Of a DNA stretch of 39,445 bases, positions 16,918-25,398 are shown one piece after another. The position numbers and the translations under genes are program-made. Location: contig CAJTPS010000030.1 of the NCBI GenBank assembly GCA_910578555.1, positions 1 to 39,445 of the forward strand, read 5' to 3'. The first letter of the stretch is position 1, and each line of letters starts with the position of its first letter. The notes below the pieces were generated by a model, which saw nothing but the letters and a program-made list of their open reading frames with translations, made no database searches and was not told the origin of the DNA. The stretch comes from an uncultured Lachnospiraceae bacterium (GTDB lineage Bacteria > Bacillota > Clostridia > Lachnospirales > Lachnospiraceae).

Positions 16918-17595
16918 TTACTTTATACTTTCTATCATGGAACATATTTCATCCATTGAAAGACAATCTGCGGTCAACATATATGCATATTCTCCAAATT
17001 CATAATATACCCCTGTATAGCCATCTGAATATAAAGATATGGTTGCTGAACTTCCATTAATTTCTTTCTCAATCTGGCTTTCAAATTCCAAATCTAAAAC
17101 CAAACTTCTTTCATCGGTTATCAATACCTGATCCCAAGTTATCATTTCACCCTGAACATTTTTATAGAGCACGCTAAACTGCTTATCCGTCTCAATTCTT
17201 TCGATTTCTTTATATCCTTCTGGTATATATTTAGGCTCATTAATTTGAAACTCTTCTGTTTCCATATCTGTAAAATAACTATATAAAACAGAATCCTCCC
17301 AAATCATTTTTACGGTCTCAAAAAATTTAATTCGGTATGCCTGAACGCTCATTGATAACAGAAAAAGCAGGCTGAGCGAACATAATGCAAAAACAGCAAC
17401 TTTCTTAGACTGTCCAGTAAAAACGCTAATCCAAGAACGTGCTTCTTTATTAATCAGTTTTTCCATTCTATGCTCAAATTTGTCTGAAAACTCATATTCA
17501 TAATTAGTCTCTTTTTCTAACTCACGAATAATAGCTTCATCAACAATTGGCATACATTTATATAGCCATTCATCCGTCACACGAATTTGTTTCAT
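16918..17595 (-). CDS. Membrane anti-sigma factor with DUF4367-like domain
   Basis: Protein of 225 residues encoded directly after, and overlapping, the ECF sigma gene. A cytoplasmic N-terminal part (about 1-62) precedes one membrane helix (about 64-87, VAVFALCSLSLLFLLSMSVQ). The extracytoplasmic C-terminal region resembles DUF4367 (YIPEGYKEIER, ending AYMLTADCLSMDEICSMIESIK), the usual sensing domain of such anti-sigma proteins in Clostridia. The frame opens at GTG 17601, but ATG 17595 sits nine bases from GGAGG and is preferred, giving a 26-base overlap with the sigma gene. Expected role: hold the sigma factor at the membrane until an envelope signal releases it. Confidence 0.82.
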   Translation of the reverse strand: MKQIRVTDEWLYKCMPIVDEAIIRELEKETNYEYEFSDKFEHRMEKLINKEARSWISVFTGQSKKVAVFALCSLSLLFLLSMSVQAYRIKFFETVKMIWEDSVLYSYFTDMETEEFQINEPKYIPEGYKEIERIETDKQFSVLYKNVQGEMITWDQVLITDERSLVLDLEFESQIEKEINGSSATISLYSDGYTGVYYEFGEYAYMLTADCLSMDEICSMIESIK

Positions 17596-18127
17596 TCCCA
17601 CTATCCTCCAATCTACTTAATTCTTTTTCAATTAGTATCTTTCCTCTGGCAATCCGCTGCCTAACAGTTACTTCCTGAATCCCACATAATTTTGCTATTT
17701 CACGATTTTCTAACTTTGCCGAATATTTCAACAAAAAAACGTCTCTATATTTCACAGGTAAGTTTTTAAGCACATCTAAAACACTATTTTCTACATCTGT
17801 CTCTGTATATGACAACAGTATATCCTCGTCCAATTCATCGATATATATTTCTTTCTGCATTTGAATTCGTCTCTTTCTGTATATATCTATCGCTGCATTC
17901 TTTGTAATAGTAATCAGATATCTTCTTGTCGCAATGCTGTCAACTTCATCAATTTTACTCATATTCTTAGCTATGTGCATAAAAGCATCATGTACTGCAT
18001 CCTCTGCCCAAAAACAATCTTGCAATACATCCATAGAGACTTTCTGCATTAAATACCTATATTTTTCATACAGAACAACAAATTTCCTTTTTTCCTCAGG
18101 CGTATCTATCAACATTAAAAATATCAT
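17570..18127 (-). CDS. ECF-type RNA polymerase sigma factor
   Basis: Group IV sigma factor of 185 residues. Region 2 (about 20-90) shows AEDAVHDAFMHIAKN and the region 2.3/2.4 stretch TRRYLITITKNAAIDIYRKRR; region 4 (about 120-175) shows LKNLPVKYRDVFLLKYSAKLENREIAKLCGIQEVTVRQRIARGK, a typical helix-turn-helix. There is no C-terminal extension. ATG 18127 is supported by GAGG eight bases upstream. The gene is preceded by a copy of the same promoter motif found before the secreted pair, which suggests autoregulation. Confidence 0.93.
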   Translation of the reverse strand: MIFLMLIDTPEEKRKFVVLYEKYRYLMQKVSMDVLQDCFWAEDAVHDAFMHIAKNMSKIDEVDSIATRRYLITITKNAAIDIYRKRRIQMQKEIYIDELDEDILLSYTETDVENSVLDVLKNLPVKYRDVFLLKYSAKLENREIAKLCGIQEVTVRQRIARGKILIEKELSRLEDSGNETNSCDG

Positions 18128-18173
18128 ATGGTTTCCTCACTACAGTTATTCCTTCGTTTTTTCCCTACTAATT

Positions 18174-18203
18174 ATAACAAAATATGTAAGCTGTTTTGTT
18201 ACA
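18174..18203 (-). promoter_or_regulatory. ECF sigma autoregulatory promoter
   Basis: On the minus strand TGTAACA (18203-18197), 18 bases, GTTAT (18178-18174), then TTAGTAG a further two bases on. This matches the element upstream of the secreted protein pair in every conserved block and in spacing. ATG 18127 lies 47 bases downstream. Confidence 0.75.
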
Positions 18204-18382
18204 TTTTAGCAATAAATAAAAAATTAGAGCAAAATTGTAGTTTCTTCTCACAACTTTACCATCTCAGTAACATATTGCATTCTGTAGATAAATATATTTT
18301 AATCTATAGATTTTCAAATTTCTGCTCTTTCATATTATTTAGCATCAACAAACCTTAACTTTTCTCACTATCTCCGCTATAT

Positions 18383-18423
18383 CCACAAAACCCGCCGAAC
18401 AAAACAAATCCGTCCGGCGGGTT
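18383..18423 (-). terminator. Terminator after the coat-protein genes
   Basis: A 9-bp GC-rich stem (AACCCGCCG at 18389-18397 with CGGCGGGTT at 18415-18423), 17-base loop. On the minus strand the 3' arm ends TTTTG. The U-run is short, so efficiency is uncertain. Confidence 0.6.
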
Positions 18424-18472
18424 CTGAAATCATTATCCCGTTATATAAATATTTATCACATTCCTGCTTTCC

Positions 18473-18733
18473 TTACAACGTCTGTGAAGTAAACAGCGAC
18501 TTCACATGATCGATCTCGGCCTGTGTCGCTTTGGCCGCAGGCACATAATAGGATTTCTCACGCGCAATCTGATACAACTCCTCCTGGGACTGCTCACAGG
18601 CGTTACGGAACTGTTTCAATGTCTGCTTTAACTCCTTGTTCTCCGTCTGGGCGATCATCTCTCCGAAACGCACCAGTTCTCCGTTGATTCCGGTAAGCGT
18701 ATCCGCTACCATAGTCTTTTCTTCCATCTGCAT
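18473..18733 (-). CDS. CotF-like spore coat protein
   Basis: Helical protein of 86 residues resembling the short CotF-type coat proteins of Clostridia. The core TLTGINGELVRFGEMIAQTENKELKQTLKQFRNACEQ is a ferritin-like helix pair, and the end (KSYYVPAAKATQAEIDHVKSLF) carries the Y-x-P-A motif frequent at the C-terminus of CotF proteins. AGAGG precedes ATG 18733. It follows a second, related small coat gene by 42 bases, and both are expected to be expressed in the mother cell during sporulation. Sporulation-specific promoter elements were not convincing. Confidence 0.75.
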   Translation of the reverse strand: MQMEEKTMVADTLTGINGELVRFGEMIAQTENKELKQTLKQFRNACEQSQEELYQIAREKSYYVPAAKATQAEIDHVKSLFTSQTL

Positions 18734-18775
18734 AATCTACCTCTTTTCTGTGATTGAAAATGATAATTTTCAGTA

Positions 18776-18961
18776 CTATCTCAAATACTCCATCAGTTGC
18801 TGCTTGTTCTGCATAGCGTTCTGCGCGCCTTTTTCGAAGAACTGCTTCACCTTCGTGTCGGATGCGCACTGTGCGTACTCCTTCATCTTACAGTGTGTCA
18901 CGTCATAGCCGCCCATGAGGTGACGAAGATTCTGTAAATCCAGCTCAGATAAGTTTGCCAT
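18776..18961 (-). CDS. Short coat-associated helical protein
   Basis: A 61-residue helical protein starting MANLSELDLQNLRHLMGGYDV and containing HCKMKEYAQCASDTKVKQFFEKGAQNAMQNKQQLMEYL, matching small spore-coat-like proteins encoded next to CotF genes in Clostridia. The frame could be extended to 19018, but ATG 18961 has a perfect AGGAGGT ribosome binding site, and a hairpin at 18983-19024 lies in the extension. Probably co-transcribed with the downstream CotF-like gene. Confidence 0.72.
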   Translation of the reverse strand: MANLSELDLQNLRHLMGGYDVTHCKMKEYAQCASDTKVKQFFEKGAQNAMQNKQQLMEYLR

Positions 18962-18982
18962 ATGATTACCTCCTGTATAATA

Positions 18983-19024
18983 AAATGATTGTCCTAAACA
19001 GTATTTGTTTTCGGACAATCATTT
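18983..19024 (-). promoter_or_regulatory. Perfect 12-bp hairpin just upstream of a coat-gene ribosome binding site
   Basis: Arms AAATGATTGTCC (18983-18994) and GGACAATCATTT (19013-19024) are perfect inverted repeats; an inner AAACA/TGTTT pairing extends the stem. On the minus strand it is followed by TATTATAC and then the AGGAGGT of the coat gene. It could be a terminator for the flippase transcript 150 bases upstream, a leader structure, or a dyad operator. Confidence 0.5.
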
Positions 19025-19175
19025 ATTCCGGTTTCCAATATTTTTCTTATATTTACATATGGACTAACTTTTTATTTTTCTTTTGTCAGTCTTTCAGCCT
19101 GCTTTCTTTGTACCTTACTACTTTATGTTTTAATGCTTTACACTTTTGCATTTTCCCATTTTACTCTTTGCCCAC

Positions 19176-20813
19176 TTATCGCAGTAAGTGCACCTTCTTC
19201 GCAATATGCACCAGCATAGCCCCCTTCGGAAAAGAACGCAGTTCCCTTTCGTTCACACCGCCGAGCAGCAGGATCAGCGCAAAATAAATTATCGCGCCGA
19301 CACCGATCGCCGCAACCAGAGCCACTCTGCTGACAGGAAGGAACTTATATATGCCATAATATACGCCATACGCCACCGCCCCCATCAGAATTGAAGAGAT
19401 AAAAGGAATGACGAAGGTTTTCACAAGTTCCTGCTTATACCCCAGATGTTTTCTGACCGAGATCTGGTTCAGGATGCACATCACCAGCGAATAAATAATA
19501 TTCGCACCGACAAGCGCATACAGATTCAGATCCGTATACCACAGCATCGCGATCAGTCCGGCCACCTGGATCACCAGCGCAATCACCGAATGAATAACAG
19601 GTGTATTTACCTTACCGATTCCCTGCAGCACAGCGTTAGTAAGCGTTGACAGACAGTACAGAATCACCGTGACCGCCAATGCCGCCAGCAGTCCAGACGC
19701 TTGCTCCAAGGAATCTTTCTGCGGAAAAATGAAATACATGACCGGCTTCGCCAGCAGCAACAGCCCCACCGATGCCGGTATCGCGATCAGCATCGTCATG
19801 CGTATGGCTTTGGATACCTGCTGCTTCGTCTTCTTGTATTCTTTCCGCACATACGATGTGGATACCCCCGGTATCGTTGCGGAGGACATAGCTGAAGCGA
19901 TGGCTATGGGAATATTGATCATCGACACAGCCTGCGTCGCAAAGATGCCATAATCAATATGCGCCGCCACGGAATCCATCTTCTTGTATTGGATCATGAC
20001 GCCATAATAGATCTCCATATTCACAACGGTAGAACAGTTATAAATAAACGTACTTAAGATAAACGGGGTAACAATCGTGAAGATCAGTTTAAAGATCTCC
20101 CCGTAACTGTCCTCTTTCCCCGTCTTGTCATGTTCCGCCCGTCTGTTGATCATGCCGCGGTTCAACATATACATGCCAAACATAAAAAGAAGCGCGATCA
20201 CTACGCCCGCACCTGTGCCAAGCGCGCTTCCCGCGGAGCCGTAGATTGCCTGTGTGGTCGCGTCCCTGTCCGTCACCATGCCGATCAGCAGATATGCCGC
20301 GCCGATGCTGACCGCCGCATTGAGAATCTGCTCCAGAATCTGTGACAGCGACGTGTGCAGCATAGAGCCGTACGCCTGAAAATATCCCCTGAGCACACCC
20401 AGAAGACCCGAGAAGAAGATCGTCGGTGCAAGAACCCGCAGCGCCACTACCGAATTGGCACTTGTACGCATCAGAAACGGCGCCGCCGCAAATGTGAAAA
20501 CCGATGCGACACCTCCAACAATTAATACATATATAAGCGCACACTGAAAAACCCGCTGCGCGTTACGATATTCCTTAAAAGCAAGCTTCTGCGCAATCAG
20601 CTTCGAAAGCGCCGACGGAATGCTGTAAGAAGAAATCAGCAGAATGATCGTATAGATATTGATCGCCGTGCTGTAGTACCCGTTGCCCTCCAGGCCGATA
20701 ATACTTCGCAGCGGACTGCGGTAGATCAGGCTGATGACCTTGACGATCATACCCGACGCCGCCAGAATACCCGCCTGGCGCACAAAATTATTCTTTTTCT
20801 TTTGTTCGTTCAT
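19176..20813 (-). CDS. MurJ/SpoVB-type polysaccharide flippase
   Basis: Integral membrane protein of 545 residues with about 14 hydrophobic segments, member of the MOP flippase superfamily (polysaccharide synthase/MurJ-like). The N-terminal FVRQAGILAASGMIVKVISLIYRSPL and SSYSIPSALSKLIAQKLAFKEY are characteristic of the SpoVB/YtgP branch, which moves lipid-linked cell-wall precursors across the membrane. ATG 20813 is six bases after GGAGG; the frame is open to 20906 but the extension crosses the glgA terminator. Whether its substrate is lipid II, a sporulation cortex precursor or another oligosaccharide cannot be told from sequence alone. Neighbouring coat genes make a sporulation link conceivable. 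Confidence 0.85.
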   Translation of the reverse strand: MNEQKKKNNFVRQAGILAASGMIVKVISLIYRSPLRSIIGLEGNGYYSTAINIYTIILLISSYSIPSALSKLIAQKLAFKEYRNAQRVFQCALIYVLIVGGVASVFTFAAAPFLMRTSANSVVALRVLAPTIFFSGLLGVLRGYFQAYGSMLHTSLSQILEQILNAAVSIGAAYLLIGMVTDRDATTQAIYGSAGSALGTGAGVVIALLFMFGMYMLNRGMINRRAEHDKTGKEDSYGEIFKLIFTIVTPFILSTFIYNCSTVVNMEIYYGVMIQYKKMDSVAAHIDYGIFATQAVSMINIPIAIASAMSSATIPGVSTSYVRKEYKKTKQQVSKAIRMTMLIAIPASVGLLLLAKPVMYFIFPQKDSLEQASGLLAALAVTVILYCLSTLTNAVLQGIGKVNTPVIHSVIALVIQVAGLIAMLWYTDLNLYALVGANIIYSLVMCILNQISVRKHLGYKQELVKTFVIPFISSILMGAVAYGVYYGIYKFLPVSRVALVAAIGVGAIIYFALILLLGGVNERELRSFPKGAMLVHIAKKVHLLR

Positions 20814-20890
20814 GTGCTGCCTCCGAGTCCCTGTTTTACAGTCCGTCCTGTCATCCTGCCATCCACCGCCGGCAGGCCTCCCGTAACACC

Positions 20891-20918
20891 GAAAAGAGCA
20901 AGCCAAGCGACTTGCTCT
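20891..20918 (-). terminator. Terminator of the glycogen synthase gene
   Basis: Arms AGAGCAAG (20895-20902) and CTTGCTCT (20911-20918) form an 8-bp perfect stem with an 8-base loop, followed on the minus strand by a short TTT run. It lies about 30 bases past the glgA stop. Confidence 0.6.
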
Positions 20919-20950
20919 GATATCCTGTAAATATTTCCATCAGTTCCGGT

Positions 20951-22396
20951 TTAACCGATCAGCCAGTCATACATCTCCTGATATTTCTTCGCAGATACAT
21001 GCCATGAGTAATCTACTGCCATTGCCCTGTCCACGATCTTATTCCATTCGCGCTTCTTATCATAGTATATATGCTCCGCATAACGGATCGTACCGAGCAT
21101 CTCATGGGCATTATAATTCGTGAAGCTGAAACCGGTACCGGTTCCTTCATATTCATTATATGGCTGTACGGTGTCTTTCAGACCACCCGTCTCACGCACG
21201 ATCGGCACCGTACCGTATCGCAGCGACATAAGCTGACTCAAACCGCAGGGCTCAAACAAGGAAGGCATCAGGAACACATCGCTGGCCGCATAAATCTTAT
21301 GGGACAATGCATCGGAATAATAGATGTTCGCCGATACCTTACCATGATACTTCCAGTCGAAGTGACGGAACATATTCTCATACTGCTCCTCACCGGTTCC
21401 AAGCACCACGATCTGCACATTATCCTGACATAATTCATCCATAATATAGGCAATCAGGTCAAAGCCCTTCTGTCCCGTCAGACGGGATACAATACCGATC
21501 ATCATCGTCCTGTCATCCTGATTAAGCCCTAATTCTGCCTGTAATGCACGTTTATTCTTAATCTTTTCCTTCCGGAAGTTTACCGCATTATAATGGTTCT
21601 CAATGTAGTGGTCTGTCTCCGGATTAAATTCATCATAGTCGATACCGTTGACGATTCCCCGCAGATCCCGTGTTCTTGCACAGAGCAGACCGTTCAACCC
21701 CTCACCGTAAAAAGCCGTCTTAATCTCCTCTGCATAAGTATCGCTGACGGTTGTGATCGCATCCGCGTACACAAGACCGCCCTTCAAGAGATTGGCATCC
21801 TTATATGCCTCCAGTTTATCGGAAGTGAAGAAATATTCCGGCAGCCCGGTAATCTCCTTGACTTCCTTCACACTCCATTTTCCCTGGAATTTCAGGTTAT
21901 GGATCGTCATGACCGTCTTGATTCCCCTATAGAAATCGCCACCCTGAAATCTCTCTTTCAGATATACCGGAATCAGTCCTGTCTGCCAGTCATGGCAATG
22001 AATCAGATCGGGTCTGAAATCGATCACCGGCAGAATGGAAAGCGCTGCTTTACAAAAGAACGCATATTTCTCAATCTCAAACAATGCATTATCGCTGTAC
22101 GGTCTGAAACCGCCGAAGAACGCCTCGTTATCTATGAAGTAGTATTTCACTCCGTCGGCCTCGGCTTCCATGATACCCACATATTCCTCTTTCCAATGGA
22201 AATCCATGTAGAAATGAGTCTTATAAGTAAGCCTATCCTTCATCTCCTGCTTCATACAGGTATATTTGGGAAGGATCACCCTGATGTCGAAATATTCCTT
22301 ATCGATACATTTCGGCAAAGAACCTACCACATCCGCCAAACCGCCTGTCTTGATAAATGGAACACCCTCCGACGCAACAAACAAAATATTTTTCAT
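20951..22396 (-). CDS. glgA: Glycogen (starch) synthase
   Basis: GT5 family enzyme of 481 residues transferring glucose from ADP-glucose to growing alpha-1,4-glucan. Near the N-terminus it shows SEGVPFIKTGGLADVVGSLPK, the ADP-glucose binding K-T-G-G-L motif. Other landmarks are HCHDWQTGLIPVYLKE, MTIHNLKFQGKW, ITTVSDTYAEEI and the C-terminal FEPCGLSQLMSLRYGTVPIVRETGGLKDTV with the catalytic E-x7-type region. ATG 22396 is favoured over the upstream 22435 start by a GGAGGG ribosome binding site. A TATAAT -10 (22454-22449) lies about 55 bases upstream without a good -35. No other glycogen gene is adjacent, so it is probably monocistronic. Glycogen synthesis is often linked to sporulation carbon storage in Clostridia. 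Confidence 0.95.
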   Translation of the reverse strand: MKNILFVASEGVPFIKTGGLADVVGSLPKCIDKEYFDIRVILPKYTCMKQEMKDRLTYKTHFYMDFHWKEEYVGIMEAEADGVKYYFIDNEAFFGGFRPYSDNALFEIEKYAFFCKAALSILPVIDFRPDLIHCHDWQTGLIPVYLKERFQGGDFYRGIKTVMTIHNLKFQGKWSVKEVKEITGLPEYFFTSDKLEAYKDANLLKGGLVYADAITTVSDTYAEEIKTAFYGEGLNGLLCARTRDLRGIVNGIDYDEFNPETDHYIENHYNAVNFRKEKIKNKRALQAELGLNQDDRTMMIGIVSRLTGQKGFDLIAYIMDELCQDNVQIVVLGTGEEQYENMFRHFDWKYHGKVSANIYYSDALSHKIYAASDVFLMPSLFEPCGLSQLMSLRYGTVPIVRETGGLKDTVQPYNEYEGTGTGFSFTNYNAHEMLGTIRYAEHIYYDKKREWNKIVDRAMAVDYSWHVSAKKYQEMYDWLIG

Positions 22397-22505
22397 GCTA
22401 ACCCTCCAACAAATAGATTGTCCAGTCTCTTCCAAACTCTTAAGATTTATTATACAGCATTTTGACTGGCAATAAAAGGATTAATTTTGAAAAATAAGTA
22501 TGCCC

Positions 22506-23024
22506 CTAGTTTCTGTACTGCAGTCGAATCTTATCCGCGATCAGCGCAATAAATTCCGAATTTGTCGGTTTTCCCTTCCCCGTATTGATCGTGTAGCCAA
22601 ACAATGCATCGAGCGTTTCCATCCTGCCTCTCGACCATGCCACCTCGATTGCATGTCTTATAGCCCGTTCCACGCGGCTCGGCGTAGTCTGGTATTTCTT
22701 GGCGATCGTCGGATACAGAATCTTGGTGATCGAGCCAAGCATCTCCACATCTTCCACAGACATCATGATCGCCTCCCGCAGATACTGGTACCCCTTAATA
22801 TGCGCAGGCACGCCGATCTCATGGATCATATCGGTCACATCTTTCTCCAGATCTCTTGTCTTACCCGGTTGGATCACGGCATCAGTTACCTGTATCTCGT
22901 TTTCCTGCTCTCCCGACGGAACGGTGATCATGATCTGAAACGCCTTATTCGTGCTGATCAGATTATTCAGGATTTTGTAAAACTGCTCTTCATCCCTTGA
23001 TGCTGTCACATTTAAAGTCTCCAT
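22506..23024 (-). CDS. Spo0A-type DNA-binding protein lacking a receiver domain
   Basis: A 172-residue protein whose C-terminal two thirds (about 58-172) are clearly a Spo0A effector domain: VTDMIHEIGVPAHIKGYQYLREAI, LGSITKILYPTIAKKY, then the recognition-helix region TTPSRVERAIRHAIEVAWSRG and LFGYTINTGKGKPTNSEFIALIADKIRL. The N-terminal part (about 1-55) is not a phosphorylatable receiver: no acidic pair, Asp site or Lys is present, whereas ordinary Spo0A is about 265 residues with a full receiver. GGAGGAG precedes ATG 23024, so the short form is the genuine product and not a truncation. It may bind 0A-box DNA constitutively or by another signal, competing with or supplementing the real Spo0A. 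Confidence 0.9.
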   Translation of the reverse strand: METLNVTASRDEEQFYKILNNLISTNKAFQIMITVPSGEQENEIQVTDAVIQPGKTRDLEKDVTDMIHEIGVPAHIKGYQYLREAIMMSVEDVEMLGSITKILYPTIAKKYQTTPSRVERAIRHAIEVAWSRGRMETLDALFGYTINTGKGKPTNSEFIALIADKIRLQYRN

Positions 23025-23173
23025 TGTACTCCTCCATCTTCCCTAATTACATTTGTTATGTCCATGCCGCCGATATATTGACGACTTCCGACATAAACTA
23101 TTATAAACAATGAAAGAATGCTATGGAACCTTAAGGCATCGCACTAAAAATTCCTCTCCGCCTGCTCCACAAA

Positions 23174-25360
23174 TCAAACAATATTCTTTTCAAAAGAAAA
23201 CCGCCGCTCAACCGTCCGCAAGTACCGCTCGTGGTGACTCGCAGCAACAAGCATCGGCGCATACGCATCCCTGCCGCTGATACGAAACATATAGGGAAAA
23301 TCATTAAAATGTCTTTGGTATTCATGCGCAAAATCAAGAATGCCCTTCTGGATTTGCCGGATTCTCTCCTGATCCCCGTCTGCTTTAGCAAAAGCAAGCG
23401 TAATGTCACAGTCCTCGATATACTGCACATTCCACCCGTCCGGCTTCTGCCTGCCTTCATAAAATCCTGTAAACTGCGGTGTCGGTGAAGACAAAAGCAA
23501 CTCCCATAAAACATTATAATTTTTATTTGGATCATGCTTCTTAAGCAAATCCCTGTTGTGACTTTGAGAATACAGATATGCCACCAGCTTCCCATTCTGC
23601 AGAAAAATCTCGGATGCATCCGGCTCTGCATTATGTAACGTATTGGTTCCGGCAATGATTCCTGTCACCCGGCATGATAGTTCCCAGACCTTCTCGACCA
23701 AATGAGCAAGTGACACCGCCCCGCTGCCCGCCCAGCCGATATCCACTGCCACCACTTCGCCACATCCTTTCAGCACTTGGGCATAATACATTTCGGCTGC
23801 TGTCATTTGAGAAGCATATATCTCCATTACCTGTTCCCACTTTGCCTCCACAAATTCCCTGAGCAGCTTCCCATTTTGATCTGTCAGTTCGTCCTCCGGT
23901 TTTAAATCGATAAACTGCCTGTCCTTTGCACCTCTTTCCTTGGCAAACCAGATTTCCTTCCAGTCCGTCAACTGTCCGACCAGACTGTCTAACTCCATGG
24001 CATGCAAAATCTGCAATACCGTATAGCCCTGATTCATCTTATGATAAATAAACCGCCGAAAGTAATCATGCTTGTCTTCATCTGCCATTAGCTTTACCGC
24101 AGCCTTTCTGGACCAGTAAACATATTCCGTAGAATCCTCCGGATAAAGCAAGTCATACACTTGCTTCAATATATCCCCATCCCTGGACAAGAATAACACT
24201 TTGTCCAATCCATGCTGTTTATAATACTCATGAATGAAACTACAGTATCCGACTGCAAACAGACCACCGTAAATAAATCCGTACTCATAGTCCATCCCAT
24301 AAGAATCAAGCCCGTTATAAAGATGACCGCTCACAATCGCCCTATATGCACTGCCCACTATACAAGACATATCCGCAGGGCGGTATAACAAAATATTTTT
24401 ATTTATATTTTGATAATACAGCACATCCATACCGCTTCGTCTTGCCATATCCCTGTCACTGTGGAGATTGTCCCCAATATGCACAATAGAACAACCGTTG
24501 TCCTGCACATATGTTTTTTTCTTTCTTCTGCCGGAAATGTCATTTCCCGGTTTTATCCCTGTCGGCTGTTTATCCGTTTTGCACCAGTCTTTCATGACCT
24601 CTTGGTACAGACTTCCGTCTGCTTTGCTCTTATGATATTCACTCGATACATATATTTTCTCTATTCCTGTATACCCAGCGTTTTCCAGAATCTTTACGAT
24701 ACAGTCTTTAGGCAGATACATATCAGATACTACAATCATTTTCTTATTCATGGACTGGAGCCGCCTCCATACTTCCAGCATGAATGGATTCGCATAACAG
24801 AGCTTTTGCTCGATTTCTTGCTCTCGCTCCATCCCCTCTGCGGCAGACAGACCCGTTTCTTTTGCTAAATTTTCCCAGATATCCTTAAGACCAACCTCCA
24901 TATGCCCGTTTCGTTTCTTACACTTTACCCTCGCATCCCATTCCGCCCAAATACGAATGTTTTTAAAATCAAGACAATCAAATTCCTCTCCAACCATGAA
25001 AAACAGATCTGTGGGCAAGGCAAACGGACGGAAAATCAGGGTATCAAATATATCAAAGGATATAATGTCATAACGCTTAAGCCGTTCCACATACGTATCC
25101 ACCGAAAGAAACGGATTATCTTTTAGATACGCCTCTGATTCGCTCATTTTGGTGTTTAACATCCGACTCTCATACACATCCATCTCCGGTCTACGCCCCA
25201 GAAAACGACAAAAAAAAGCATAGTAGGCAATATTCAGCCACAATAAATAAACCCATGACGCAATTCTGCGCATACCTGTTGTGCCGTCATGGAATTTATG
25301 GTATCTGTATGAAATTCCCGAATGTCTGTTTACTAATAATTGATAGATTCTATGCCTCAT
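23174..25360 (-). CDS. HAD-family hydrolase fused to an RDG/DxGWxG domain of unknown function
   Basis: Cytoplasmic protein of 728 residues from the surface-glycan locus. The first half is a HAD hydrolase: motif I SFDIFDTLIF (nucleophile Asp 103, acid/base Asp 106), motif II VVSDMY (about 211-216) and motif IV HIGDNLHSD (294-302); this resembles COG5610-type predicted hydrolases seen in polysaccharide clusters. The second half has LFLSRDGDIL (389-398), WSRKAA and VVAVDIGWAGSG (537-547), shared with the 1370-residue and 469-residue proteins in this cluster. The bond it cleaves is unknown; dephosphorylation of a sugar phosphate or lipid carrier is a family-based guess. AGGAT precedes ATG 25360. 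It is the last gene of the locus. Confidence 0.8.
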   Translation of the reverse strand: MRHRIYQLLVNRHSGISYRYHKFHDGTTGMRRIASWVYLLWLNIAYYAFFCRFLGRRPEMDVYESRMLNTKMSESEAYLKDNPFLSVDTYVERLKRYDIISFDIFDTLIFRPFALPTDLFFMVGEEFDCLDFKNIRIWAEWDARVKCKKRNGHMEVGLKDIWENLAKETGLSAAEGMEREQEIEQKLCYANPFMLEVWRRLQSMNKKMIVVSDMYLPKDCIVKILENAGYTGIEKIYVSSEYHKSKADGSLYQEVMKDWCKTDKQPTGIKPGNDISGRRKKKTYVQDNGCSIVHIGDNLHSDRDMARRSGMDVLYYQNINKNILLYRPADMSCIVGSAYRAIVSGHLYNGLDSYGMDYEYGFIYGGLFAVGYCSFIHEYYKQHGLDKVLFLSRDGDILKQVYDLLYPEDSTEYVYWSRKAAVKLMADEDKHDYFRRFIYHKMNQGYTVLQILHAMELDSLVGQLTDWKEIWFAKERGAKDRQFIDLKPEDELTDQNGKLLREFVEAKWEQVMEIYASQMTAAEMYYAQVLKGCGEVVAVDIGWAGSGAVSLAHLVEKVWELSCRVTGIIAGTNTLHNAEPDASEIFLQNGKLVAYLYSQSHNRDLLKKHDPNKNYNVLWELLLSSPTPQFTGFYEGRQKPDGWNVQYIEDCDITLAFAKADGDQERIRQIQKGILDFAHEYQRHFNDFPYMFRISGRDAYAPMLVAASHHERYLRTVERRFSFEKNIV

Positions 25361-25398
25361 ATAGTTTATCCTGATTTTCTAATGTAGTGAAGCAACTA

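Larger units (their letters stand above)
18128..18472. other. Intergenic region with ECF promoter and coat-gene terminator
   Basis: A 345-base AT-rich region without a gene. It holds the ECF autoregulatory promoter (18174-18203) and, at its right end, the terminator of the coat-protein genes (18383-18423). The middle, about 18205-18380, shows no convincing ORF or RNA structure. Confidence 0.7.

Noticed and set aside
20814..20906. N-terminal extension of the flippase
   Set aside because: The added residues are polar and unlike the family, the extension overlaps the glgA terminator, and ATG 20813 has GGAGG.
21593..22465. Plus-strand frame of 290 codons
   Set aside because: Lies fully antisense to glgA, which has all family motifs; no ribosome binding site or recognisable product.
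23025..23130. Possible 0A box (TGTCGGAA) upstream of the Spo0A-like gene
   Set aside because: It has an extra base compared with TGTCGAA and no second site nearby, so support is too weak.
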